NCBI GenBank assembly: GCA_023436605.1
Contig: JAEZIQ010000135.1
Span: 1 to 26,337, forward strand
DNA: 26,337 nt
Direction: 5' to 3'
DNA from: Actinomycetes bacterium
Lineage (GTDB): Bacteria > Actinomycetota > Thermoleophilia > Solirubrobacterales > 70-9
Positions 7,039 to 14,138 of this stretch are shown here, piece after piece (the first letter of the stretch is position 1; each line of letters begins with the position of its first letter). Position numbers and translations under genes: made by a program. The notes under the pieces are model-generated. The model did not search any database, was not told where the DNA came from, and saw nothing but the letters and a program-made list of their open reading frames with translations.

Positions 7039-8327
7039 CAGATGCTGGAGGTCTCGAGCTTCTCGATTACCGGGCCCCACTTCTCCATTGCCGCCTTCTG
7101 ACGGGTCGGGATGTGGTCGGTCGGTTTGTCCTTCGGCTCGTAGCCTCGGAGGATCCGCTTCGCAACCGAGGCCTTGTGGACCTCGTCCGGCCCATCGTAG
7201 AGCCGGGCGGCGCGGGACCAGCGGTAAGCCTCCTCGAGCGGCATGTCGGTCGAGTAGCCAAGCGCGCCGTGGATCTGGATCGCCCGATCGAGCACGTCGT
7301 GCATCACCTTGGCGCCGTGGTACTTGATCATCGCGATCTCCTGGCGGGCACCGGAAGCACCTACCTGATCGATCTTCCAGGCGGCCTGGAGGGTGAGCAG
7401 CCGGGCCGCTTCGATCTCGGCGGCGCTGGTCGCGATCCAGTCCTGGACCATCCCCTTGTCGGCGAGGATGCCGCCGTGGACCGACTTCGAGACCGCCCGT
7501 TCGCAGAGTGAGTCGAGCGCACGGCGGGAGACGCCCATCCAGCGCATGCAGTGATGGATGCGGCCGGGACCGAGCCGCTTCTGGGCCAGCACGAAGGCTT
7601 CGCCGCGGCCACCGAGCAGATGGTCGGCCGGGACTCGCACGTTGTCGTAGGTGACTTCGCAGTGGGTGTGGACCAGACCCTCGGAGTTCGGGTCGTGCAT
7701 CAGGCCGATCTGCCGGTTGACCAGGCCCTCCGAGTCGGTCGGGACGATGATCATCGAGTGCCGCTTGTGCTTGGCGGTGCCTTCATCGGGTTCGGTCCGG
7801 CAGAGCACGATGTGGAAGTCGGATCGGTTGGCGTTGCCGACGCAGAACTTGACTCCGTTGACGACCCACTCGTCACCGTCGAGCACGGCCGAGGTCTGGA
7901 GCATGGTCGGGTCGGAGCCGCGACCTTCCTCGGTCATCGAGTAGGCGGACCAGAGTTCACCGTTGAGGACCGGTTTGCCCCACTTCTCGATCTGTTCCTC
8001 GTTGCCGGCGATGTGGATCAGCTCGGAGTTGCCGGTGTCTGGGGCATGGACGCCGAATACCGGGGGCGCGAGCTCGGAGGCACCGAGGATCTCGTGCATC
8101 AGGCCGAGCTTGACCTGACCGTAGCCGGCGCCTCCCTGCTCGGGGCTGAGGTGGACACCCCACAGACCGCGATCCTTGACCTGCTGCTGCAGCGGCTTGA
8201 TCAGCTCGCGAAACTGCAGGTAGTCGATGTCGAGCGTTTCGAGCGGGTAGACCTCATCCCGCACGAACTCGCGCATCCAGTCGAGTTTTTCCTGAAATTC
8301 GGGTTCAGTCTCAAAGTCCCAGCTCAT
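7038..8327 (-). CDS. Acyl-CoA dehydrogenase family protein, ACAD10/ACAD11-like
   Basis: A 429-residue flavoprotein of the acyl-CoA dehydrogenase fold, about 30-40 residues longer than typical ACADs. FAD/substrate motifs include YSMTEE (129-134) and the C-terminal helical domain. RLGPGRIHHCMR (251-262) and YDGPDEVHKASVAK (377-390) are nearly identical to the signatures of animal ACAD10/ACAD11. At the position of the catalytic Glu of MCAD (YEGTAQ) this protein has Asp378 (YDGPDE), as ACAD10/11 do. Those enzymes are reported to remove phosphate from 4-phosphoacyl-CoA to give 2-enoyl-CoA rather than to carry out ordinary dehydrogenation. It is first in the ACAD-HAD-SDR operon, divergent from an ACAD10-like APH kinase. 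The ATG at 8327 has only a weak AGG upstream. Family is certain; the unusual chemistry is inferred. Confidence 0.93.
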   Translation of the reverse strand: MSWDFETEPEFQEKLDWMREFVRDEVYPLETLDIDYLQFRELIKPLQQQVKDRGLWGVHLSPEQGGAGYGQVKLGLMHEILGASELAPPVFGVHAPDTGNSELIHIAGNEEQIEKWGKPVLNGELWSAYSMTEEGRGSDPTMLQTSAVLDGDEWVVNGVKFCVGNANRSDFHIVLCRTEPDEGTAKHKRHSMIIVPTDSEGLVNRQIGLMHDPNSEGLVHTHCEVTYDNVRVPADHLLGGRGEAFVLAQKRLGPGRIHHCMRWMGVSRRALDSLCERAVSKSVHGGILADKGMVQDWIATSAAEIEAARLLTLQAAWKIDQVGASGARQEIAMIKYHGAKVMHDVLDRAIQIHGALGYSTDMPLEEAYRWSRAARLYDGPDEVHKASVAKRILRGYEPKDKPTDHIPTRQKAAMEKWGPVIEKLETSSI

Positions 8328-8449
8328 GGATTGAACCTATGTGATGACCACCAGCCCGACCGGCGTTGTGGGCCTGGTTCTTGGGGGGTTCTCCAAACCC
8401 CGCCGCGAATCCGGGAGGACCGGACACCACCAACCGGCATGATGCGGCT

Positions 8450-9463
8450 ATGAGCACGCTGACCATGTCCGACCGGCTCCGGGGCTGGCTGGAAGAGGCC
8501 CTTCCCGGCCGCGGACCGTTCGAGATGACCCGGCTGAGCGGCGGCAACTCGCACGAGACCCTGCTTCTGACCGAATCCGAGGGGAGCCTCGTGCGGCGGC
8601 GGCCCCCGGCCGACGCGATCGATCCGAGTGCTCACAGCATGGAGCGCGAGTACCGGATCATGAGCGCCCTGAACGACCAGGACGTCCCTTCCCCGGAGGC
8701 GATCGGCGTAGGCGTCGACGAGAACGGCGGCCAGTTCCTGGTCATGGAGGCGGTAGACGGCTACCCGCTCACCGACCATCTCCCCCGGGATGTCGATCCC
8801 GACCGGGCCGCCGCCGGAATCGGACCGGCCCTGATCGACGCCCTGGCGAAACTTCACCTTGTCGACTGGCAGGCCGTCGGGCTTTCCGATTTCGGCCGGC
8901 CGGAGGGTTTCCTTGAGCGGCAGGTTCCGCGCTGGTCGAAGCAGTACGAACGGGTGCAGGTCCGTGATCTCCCCCGTTTCCATCAGCTGGCCGAGTGGTT
9001 GGCGGCGAACCGTCCGCCGGATCAGCCCCCGGCGATCATGCACGGCGATTTCCATCTCGACAACACCCTGATCAGCTTCGAAGACGAGATCCGGGTGACC
9101 GCGATCATCGATTGGGAGATGTCGACGATCGGCGATCCCCTCTTCGATCTCGGCATCAGCCTGGCCTTCTGGGGCCAGGACCGGCCGAAGCAGATGGCGA
9201 TGCCGAAGGTGCAGGGCGTTTCACGCCTGCCATTCACCCCGAGCCGCCGTGAACTGGCCGCGCTTTACACCGAGAAGACCGGCCGCTCGACCGAGCACAT
9301 CGACTGGTACATGGCGATCTCCTTTTGGAAGCTGGCCGCGATCGTCGAAGGCGCCTACGCCCAGTACACGCAAGGCAAGCTCGACACCGAGTACGCGGCC
9401 CGGCTCGAGCATGACGTGCCCGCTCTGCTCGAAGAGGCCGCCGGTTTCGCCGGCCTCGACTGA
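8450..9463 (+). CDS. APH-fold kinase resembling the ACAD10/11 kinase domain (LvaA-like)
   Basis: A 337-residue aminoglycoside-phosphotransferase-fold protein. The catalytic loop is MHGDFHLDN (197-205; Asp200, Asn205) and the metal-binding segment is IIDWEMSTIGDPLFDLG (Asp221). GGNSHET (31-37) is the nucleotide loop, and SAHSMEREYRIM (60-71) matches the ACAD10 kinase domain closely. The usual ATP-contacting Lys in the LxRKPP segment is Arg here (VRRRPP). In ACAD10/11 and in P. putida LvaA this fold phosphorylates the 4-hydroxyl of 4-hydroxyacyl-CoAs, so an antibiotic-resistance role is unlikely. ATG 8450 is preferred over the frame's first ATG at 8366, which adds non-homologous sequence; 8465 is also possible. 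Divergent from ACAD across 122 bases and upstream of an enoyl-CoA hydratase. Substrate inferred from context. Confidence 0.9.
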   Translation: MSTLTMSDRLRGWLEEALPGRGPFEMTRLSGGNSHETLLLTESEGSLVRRRPPADAIDPSAHSMEREYRIMSALNDQDVPSPEAIGVGVDENGGQFLVMEAVDGYPLTDHLPRDVDPDRAAAGIGPALIDALAKLHLVDWQAVGLSDFGRPEGFLERQVPRWSKQYERVQVRDLPRFHQLAEWLAANRPPDQPPAIMHGDFHLDNTLISFEDEIRVTAIIDWEMSTIGDPLFDLGISLAFWGQDRPKQMAMPKVQGVSRLPFTPSRRELAALYTEKTGRSTEHIDWYMAISFWKLAAIVEGAYAQYTQGKLDTEYAARLEHDVPALLEEAAGFAGLD

Positions 9464-9501
9464 GCAGCCGAGAACTTGAAAGCAACGAAAGGCAGCGAGA
9501 G

Positions 9502-10269
9502 ATGATTCGCACCGAAGTCCGTGAGGAGAACATCCTCTGGATCACCTTCGACGACCCCGAGTCCCGCAACGCGATGGACGCCGAGACGATGCAGGAGCTG
9601 GCCGACACCTGGCGCCGCTTCGCCACCGATGACGCCCTCCGGGTCGCCGTGATCACCGGGGCAGGCGAGAAGTCGTTCTGCGCCGGGGCGAACCTGAAGA
9701 AGCTCGTCCCGAAGATCCAGGCCGGCGAGCTCAAGGCCGCCGACAACCAGGAGGCCTACATGATGGGCGAGATCGAACCGGTCGACAAGCCCGTCATCGC
9801 CGCGATCAACGGCGACTGCATGGGCGGCGGCTTCGAGGTCATGCTCTCCACCGACATCCGCATCACCGCCGACCACGCCCGTTTCGGCCTTCCCGAGGTC
9901 AACTGGGGCCTCTTCCCCGGTGGCGGCGGAACCGCCCGCCTCCCCCGTCAGGTCCCCCGCGCCATCGCCATGGAAATCATGATGAGCGGCGAGTTCTTCG
10001 GCGCCGCCCGCGCCTACGAAATCGGCCTGGTCAACAAGGTCGTCCCTGCCGCAGAACTCGAAGAAGCCGCCCTGGCCATGGCCAAGCGAATCGGCCGCAA
10101 CGGCCCGCTCGCAGTCCAGCGAGTCAAGGCTTCGGTCCGGGAGGGCATCGACCTATCGCTCGAGGAAGCCTTCGAGAAAGAACTGAAACTCGCGGACGAG
10201 GTATTCATCGGCGACGAAGCCGCCGAGGGTCTCGAGGCGTTCGCGGAAAAGCGAACTCCCGTCTTCTAA
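9502..10269 (+). CDS. Enoyl-CoA hydratase (crotonase family)
   Basis: A 255-residue crotonase with both catalytic glutamates: Glu112 in MGGGFE and Glu132 in LPEVNWG. The oxyanion loop CAGANLK (60-66) is canonical. GAGAG just upstream of the ATG supports the start. It follows the APH kinase by 38 bases and is probably in the same transcript. If kinase plus ACAD-like enzyme give a 2-enoyl-CoA, this hydratase would supply the next step to 3-hydroxyacyl-CoA, which the SDR at 5576-6352 could oxidise. It is a paralogue of the crotonase at 990-1763, with the same start residues and ungapped alignment through the active site. A three-hairpin region follows its stop. Confidence 0.92.
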   Translation: MIRTEVREENILWITFDDPESRNAMDAETMQELADTWRRFATDDALRVAVITGAGEKSFCAGANLKKLVPKIQAGELKAADNQEAYMMGEIEPVDKPVIAAINGDCMGGGFEVMLSTDIRITADHARFGLPEVNWGLFPGGGGTARLPRQVPRAIAMEIMMSGEFFGAARAYEIGLVNKVVPAAELEEAALAMAKRIGRNGPLAVQRVKASVREGIDLSLEEAFEKELKLADEVFIGDEAAEGLEAFAEKRTPVF

Positions 10270-10286
10270 CTCAAGTCGAAACCGGT

Positions 10287-10326
10287 CCGGTTCCTTTCAC
10301 TGTCATCGACAAGTGAAAGGAACCGG
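10287..10326. terminator. Long inverted repeat 1 between convergent genes
   Basis: CCGGTTCCTTTCACT (10287-10301) and its exact complement (10312-10326) form 15-base arms around a 10-base loop, 18 bases after the enoyl-CoA hydratase stop. It is a strong candidate terminator for the + strand operon. No T-tract follows, as is common in high-GC bacteria. Confidence 0.72.
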
Positions 10327-10339
10327 TGAAGGAAGCTGG

Positions 10340-10366
10340 AACGGACGCCCGGTCGGGGCGTCCGTT
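10340..10366. terminator. Inverted repeat 2 of a three-hairpin region
   Basis: AACGGACGCCC (10340-10350) and GGGCGTCCGTT (10356-10366) form 11-base GC-rich arms with a five-base loop, lying 13 bases after the previous hairpin. It could act in either direction between the convergent hydratase and orphan-protein genes. Confidence 0.62.
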
Positions 10367-10378
10367 AGCCGCCGTCGA

Positions 10379-10418
10379 GGCCGGCCGCACTTACGAGGGA
10401 GAGAGTGTGCGGCCGGCC
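10379..10418. terminator. Inverted repeat 3 of a three-hairpin region
   Basis: GGCCGGCCGCAC (10379-10390) and GTGCGGCCGGCC (10407-10418) form perfect 12-base arms around a 16-base purine-rich loop. It is nearest to the end of the minus-strand orphan gene (stop at 10487) and may terminate that operon. Confidence 0.6.
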
Positions 10419-10486
10419 CGGTTCGCCGTCGAAAGAAGTGGACGACGATCCTGAGCGCCGGAGAGTCAGGCGCGACGGCAGAAGTT

Positions 10487-12145
10487 TCAAGCCGGCACTT
10501 CGGCCCCTGAGGTCTGATTGGAGATTTCTTCCCAGGTCGCCTCGCCGGCCTCGGAGCGTATGCGGGCGATGTCCTCGCGCCGAAGCGTGGCCCCGCGGTC
10601 CTTGATGAGACGGGAATTCTCCTGGACGTAGCGGTAAAGGTCGTCAACCTCGCGGGACTCCCAGTTCCACTTGACCGCAGCATCATCGATGTTCCGCCAC
10701 GGCTCCTGGAGGAGCGGCGAAGACCACTTTGCCGCCTCGGCATTCATCTCGTCCTGGGACAGGTTGCCCCTGGTGGTGACGAAGCCAGCCGTCTTTTCCG
10801 GGAGCTTTCGATCACCCCTGATGTCAGCAACTCCGTTCGGGTTTGCCCGGAGCGAATAGTCGTGATCGCTCAGCACCGTGGCGGGCACGAATTCGCGCGT
10901 CCGACCGGTCTGCGGGAGCTCACCCTTCGACTCACCCTTACGCCACACTCCGTAAGTCACCGGATGTAGGTAGTACTCGTTCTGGGCGCCGAGGGTTCCG
11001 GCCGCCATGTTGAAGTGGTCGATATAGGACTCGAGGGCGAACTCCTCGTTATAGAGATCCCAGAACCGACGAGTCCGGAAATCAATCGTGTCCCATTCGG
11101 ACTGCTCGTAGATCCCGGCCATACGGAGGACGTCGACGGCAGTCTGGTAGTAGGTCACTACTCCGGCCTCGATCATTTGATCCATCGTCATGCCGCTGAA
11201 ACGACGGTAGAGGTTCCTGGTTGCATCGGTCATCCGCTCGGTCAGGTACTCGAGCTGGTCGACAAGTTCGGCCCGGGAATCCATACCAACCGGGATGTAG
11301 CGGTCCGAAAGGAAATCCGAGGTGTAGAGGCCGGCCCCGATGACCCGTTCCTGGTAGTTCTCCGGATTGGTGTAAACCGAACCCCAATCGCTCACCTCCA
11401 CCCCGACTCCGTCCGTGATCACGACCAGAGTGAGGTTGTTGAACTCGATGTCCGGAGCGATTCCATCCATCCAGGAAAGGGTGCAATCGGTCATGTTGAA
11501 GAAATCGCGCGTCTGCATCAGACGCCCCCCGCCCAAACGGTAGGGGCCCGCGGCCTGGAGACCGGCCCGGCTTTCGCAATGAATCAGGAAGTTGTATTGC
11601 GTGGCAATCGCGGTGAAGCGGTGGACCGCGTTGCGAAGTTCCTCGTTCGCTTCGTATGCGTCGGCCTCGAAGACCTGGAGGTTTCGCTCCTCGTGATCCT
11701 GCGAGATGTCACCGGCATCCAGGGTGTAGGGGTGACCGCTCGCCCGGTGGTAGGCGCGAGAGAAACGCCGGTACCAATCACAGACCAGCCACAGGTCTTC
11801 GAGGTTGTCCTCCGGCTTCAGCATTCCCGCCCGGATCAGGGTGGAACGCCCGTTCAGATAGTAATTCGGGATGCCCCAACCGGTCAGTTTCGAGATCAGC
11901 GTGGTTGAGTTCCGGGCTCTGTGGCCGACGTCTTCCGGGGAGATGACCTCCATCGACGCGCGAAGTTGTTCGGGAAAACGCCAGTACCCCTCCAACATGC
12001 TCATCATCAGGTAGGGCATGATGGGAAACAACTTCGATTCCTGGGCCGTCCGGGTGAGGCAGTTGTGCATCAGCACGTCGTCGCTTCGCTGAAGCATCGT
12101 GTTGAGATCGAGGAGCTGTTCCTCGGTGATTCTCCAGTCGCTCAT
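10487..12145 (-). CDS. Orphan 552-residue protein coupled to the dikinase-like gene
   Basis: I do not recognise this protein. It is 552 residues, apparently soluble, rich in aromatic and acidic residues, with no signal peptide, membrane segment or familiar nucleotide-binding motif. The N-terminal ~180 residues look helical (DLWLVCDWYRRFSRAYHR, about 117-134). A middle part (about 205-300) looks strand-rich (NNLTLVVITDGVGVEVSDW, about 240-258). The C-terminal ~100 residues are charged. Its ATG overlaps the upstream dikinase-like stop by four bases (ATGA), so the two are almost certainly translated together and may form a complex. By eye its GC content is lower than that of the flanking metabolic genes, which may point to separate acquisition. 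A role as acceptor-substrate subunit or phosphorylated partner of the dikinase is a guess from context only. Confidence 0.82.
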   Translation of the reverse strand: MSDWRITEEQLLDLNTMLQRSDDVLMHNCLTRTAQESKLFPIMPYLMMSMLEGYWRFPEQLRASMEVISPEDVGHRARNSTTLISKLTGWGIPNYYLNGRSTLIRAGMLKPEDNLEDLWLVCDWYRRFSRAYHRASGHPYTLDAGDISQDHEERNLQVFEADAYEANEELRNAVHRFTAIATQYNFLIHCESRAGLQAAGPYRLGGGRLMQTRDFFNMTDCTLSWMDGIAPDIEFNNLTLVVITDGVGVEVSDWGSVYTNPENYQERVIGAGLYTSDFLSDRYIPVGMDSRAELVDQLEYLTERMTDATRNLYRRFSGMTMDQMIEAGVVTYYQTAVDVLRMAGIYEQSEWDTIDFRTRRFWDLYNEEFALESYIDHFNMAAGTLGAQNEYYLHPVTYGVWRKGESKGELPQTGRTREFVPATVLSDHDYSLRANPNGVADIRGDRKLPEKTAGFVTTRGNLSQDEMNAEAAKWSSPLLQEPWRNIDDAAVKWNWESREVDDLYRYVQENSRLIKDRGATLRREDIARIRSEAGEATWEEISNQTSGAEVPA

Positions 12146-14013
12146 ACCATCTCCTCGCTCTCGATAAGTTCAATTCGTGCGCTGAGCAGGCTCGCGGCCC
12201 ACTCGTTCTCCCCGTTGGTGACGATCGCCGTCCAGGAGGACCCCGGCGGATTCAGGTCTACGCCACAGAGCGAACTCGGGATCGTCAGCGCCAGTTCTCG
12301 GCTTTCGCTTCCCCCATTCAGTTCCGTGACGATCTTTTCCAGAACCTTGGCCGAGTCGGATCCTTCCCAGGGGACATCGATCAGGACCTTCGTTCCGGCA
12401 TCGCTGACGTCGGCGGTGTCGGTGACCAGGTCGTGGCCCTCGGGTGCGGAGGCGGTAATCGGAACACGCTGACGTTCCTCACACCAGGCAAGTAGCCGCG
12501 CCAACCTCGGGTCGGGCTGGGATGGAGCCATCTTCACCTCGCCGAGGATCACCCGACCCGAGTGGCCGTCGACCGAGATCAGGTCGCCTTCGCGGATCAC
12601 TCGGCCTTCGGCGGTGGTGGCGGTGCCGGCGTCTTCGTCGACCACGAGTCCGTTGACTCCGCAGATCGCCGGACGCCCGATGCCCCGGGCGACCACGGCG
12701 GCGTGGCTGGCGCGGCCGCCGAGCGCGGTCACGATGCCGCGGGAGGCGATCATGCCGCCGATGTCAGCCGGGGAAGTCTCGGGCCGGACGAGGATCACGT
12801 CCTCTCCGTTCTCGGCCAATTCCTCGGCCAGGGTCGAAGTGAAGGCCGCCTTGCCGATCGCCGCTCCGGGCGAGGCCGCGGCACCGGAGCCGATCAGGTC
12901 GAACTCCTGGTCGGCCGCGAAGACCGGCCGCTGCAGATCCTCGAGCGCCGAGAGCGGAACCCGCTCGAGGGCGGTCTCGATGTCGATCAGTCCCTGGTCG
13001 ACCAGGTCGACCGCGATCCGCACCGCGGCGGCACCGCTCCTCTGGCCGACCCGGGCCTGGAGGATCCAGAGTTTGTCCGACTCGATCGTGAACTCGATGT
13101 CACACATGTCCGTGTAGCTGGCTTCCAGCACCGGCAGCGCCTCTTCGAGCCGGGCGAAGGCTTCGGGCAGGCGAACCCCGGCCTGCGAGATCGGCTCCGG
13201 GTCATGCGATCCGGCGACCACGTCCTCGCCCTGGGCCTGAAGCAGGAAGTCCCCGTAGGCGCCGGGGGTGCCGGTGGCGGGATCGCGGGTGAAGACGACG
13301 CCGGTGCCGGAACGCTCGTCCCGGTTGCCGAAGACCATCGCCTGCACGGTCACCGCGGTGCCGAGCGAATCGGAGATCCCCGAGAAGCGGCGGTAGCGCT
13401 TCGCACGCGGCGAGTTCCAGGAGTTCCAGACCGCGACGACGCCGTCTTCGATCTGGCGGCGGGGATCCTGGGGGAAGGGCTCACCGGATTCGGCGATCAC
13501 CGCCTTCCAGGCCTCGGCCAGTTCCGGTCCGGGCGCGTCCGGGTCGATCTTCTCGCCCAGCTTCTTCACCTTGACTCCCCGCACGACCTCGGCGTAGGTG
13601 GCGAGCAGCCGCACGTAGTTGTCCCAGGCGAACTCGGGATTGATCCGCTCGGACATCGCGGCCACGGTTTCGTCGTTGAGGCCGACGTTGAGCAGCGTGT
13701 CCATCATGCCCGGCATCGAAACCGGTGCGCCGGAGCGCACCGACACCAGCAGCGGATCGTCGAGGTCGCCGAGTCGGCGGCCGATCGATTCCTCAAGCGC
13801 TGCGAGGCTCTGCTCGATCTCGTCGGCCAGGCCGGGAGGCGTTTCCTCACCCGCGTCGGCCCATGCCTGATACGCGCTGGTGCCAATCACGAACCCCGGA
13901 GGGATCGGCAGGCCAAGGTTGGTCATACGGGCGAGACTGGCCCCTTTTCCTCCCAGAATCCGGGGGTTCTCCGTCCCTGACCCAAACTCGTAAACAAAGT
14001 CGGTCGTGGTCAT
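12142..14013 (-). CDS. PPDK/PEP-synthase-like phosphotransferase lacking the full PEP/pyruvate barrel
   Basis: A 623-residue relative of pyruvate, phosphate dikinase (about 870-900 residues). The N-terminal ATP-grasp domain is clear: LGGKGASLARM (20-30), LVSVRSGAPVSMPGMMDT (89-106) and the distal part ending WILQAR (316-321). The swivelling phosphohistidine domain has GGRASHAAVVARG (432-444) with His437 as phosphoacceptor. After VILGEV (488-493), where PPDK would continue into a ~340-residue PEP/pyruvate barrel, only ~130 residues remain. They resemble the first barrel strand at most (RVPITASAPEG, 516-526). The protein should take phosphate from ATP to His437, but its acceptor is probably not pyruvate. 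Short PpdK proteins occur in mycobacteria (for example Rv1127c), and PEP-synthase-derived kinases act on other substrates in rifampin phosphotransferase and phenylphosphate synthase. Its stop overlaps the orphan gene's start. Divergent from APH kinase 2. Confidence 0.87.
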   Translation of the reverse strand: MTTTDFVYEFGSGTENPRILGGKGASLARMTNLGLPIPPGFVIGTSAYQAWADAGEETPPGLADEIEQSLAALEESIGRRLGDLDDPLLVSVRSGAPVSMPGMMDTLLNVGLNDETVAAMSERINPEFAWDNYVRLLATYAEVVRGVKVKKLGEKIDPDAPGPELAEAWKAVIAESGEPFPQDPRRQIEDGVVAVWNSWNSPRAKRYRRFSGISDSLGTAVTVQAMVFGNRDERSGTGVVFTRDPATGTPGAYGDFLLQAQGEDVVAGSHDPEPISQAGVRLPEAFARLEEALPVLEASYTDMCDIEFTIESDKLWILQARVGQRSGAAAVRIAVDLVDQGLIDIETALERVPLSALEDLQRPVFAADQEFDLIGSGAAASPGAAIGKAAFTSTLAEELAENGEDVILVRPETSPADIGGMIASRGIVTALGGRASHAAVVARGIGRPAICGVNGLVVDEDAGTATTAEGRVIREGDLISVDGHSGRVILGEVKMAPSQPDPRLARLLAWCEERQRVPITASAPEGHDLVTDTADVSDAGTKVLIDVPWEGSDSAKVLEKIVTELNGGSESRELALTIPSSLCGVDLNPPGSSWTAIVTNGENEWAASLLSARIELIESEEMV

Positions 14014-14138
14014 CGATTTCGATATTCCCGCGTCAGGGAGAACTTAGCCCGTGCCTGCCGCCGCTCGCTTGGTCATTCCTCCAAAGCCTTGCGGAGATGA
14101 TTTCGACAAGGGGGCCGCGGCCCGCAATTCTGGCTCCC

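Noticed and set aside
8328..8449. Specific promoter assignment in the ACAD/APH divergent region
   Set aside because: No convincing -35/-10 pair or long dyad could be singled out; only a short GGGGTT...AACCCC repeat is present.
8450..9463. Aminoglycoside resistance gene
   Set aside because: The APH fold is present, but the conserved segments match ACAD10/11 and LvaA-type kinases and the neighbours are acyl-CoA enzymes.
10487..12145. Assignment of the 552-residue protein as a PEP/pyruvate barrel in trans
   Set aside because: It would neatly complete the dikinase, but I could find none of the PPDK/PEP-synthase barrel motifs, including its PEP-site signature, in the sequence.
12562..13980. Long + strand frame (472 codons) opposite the dikinase-like gene
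   Set aside because: It is the antisense of a clearly homologous gene. Its translation is rich in Arg, Gly, Asp and His without domains, as expected for a shadow frame in GC-rich DNA.
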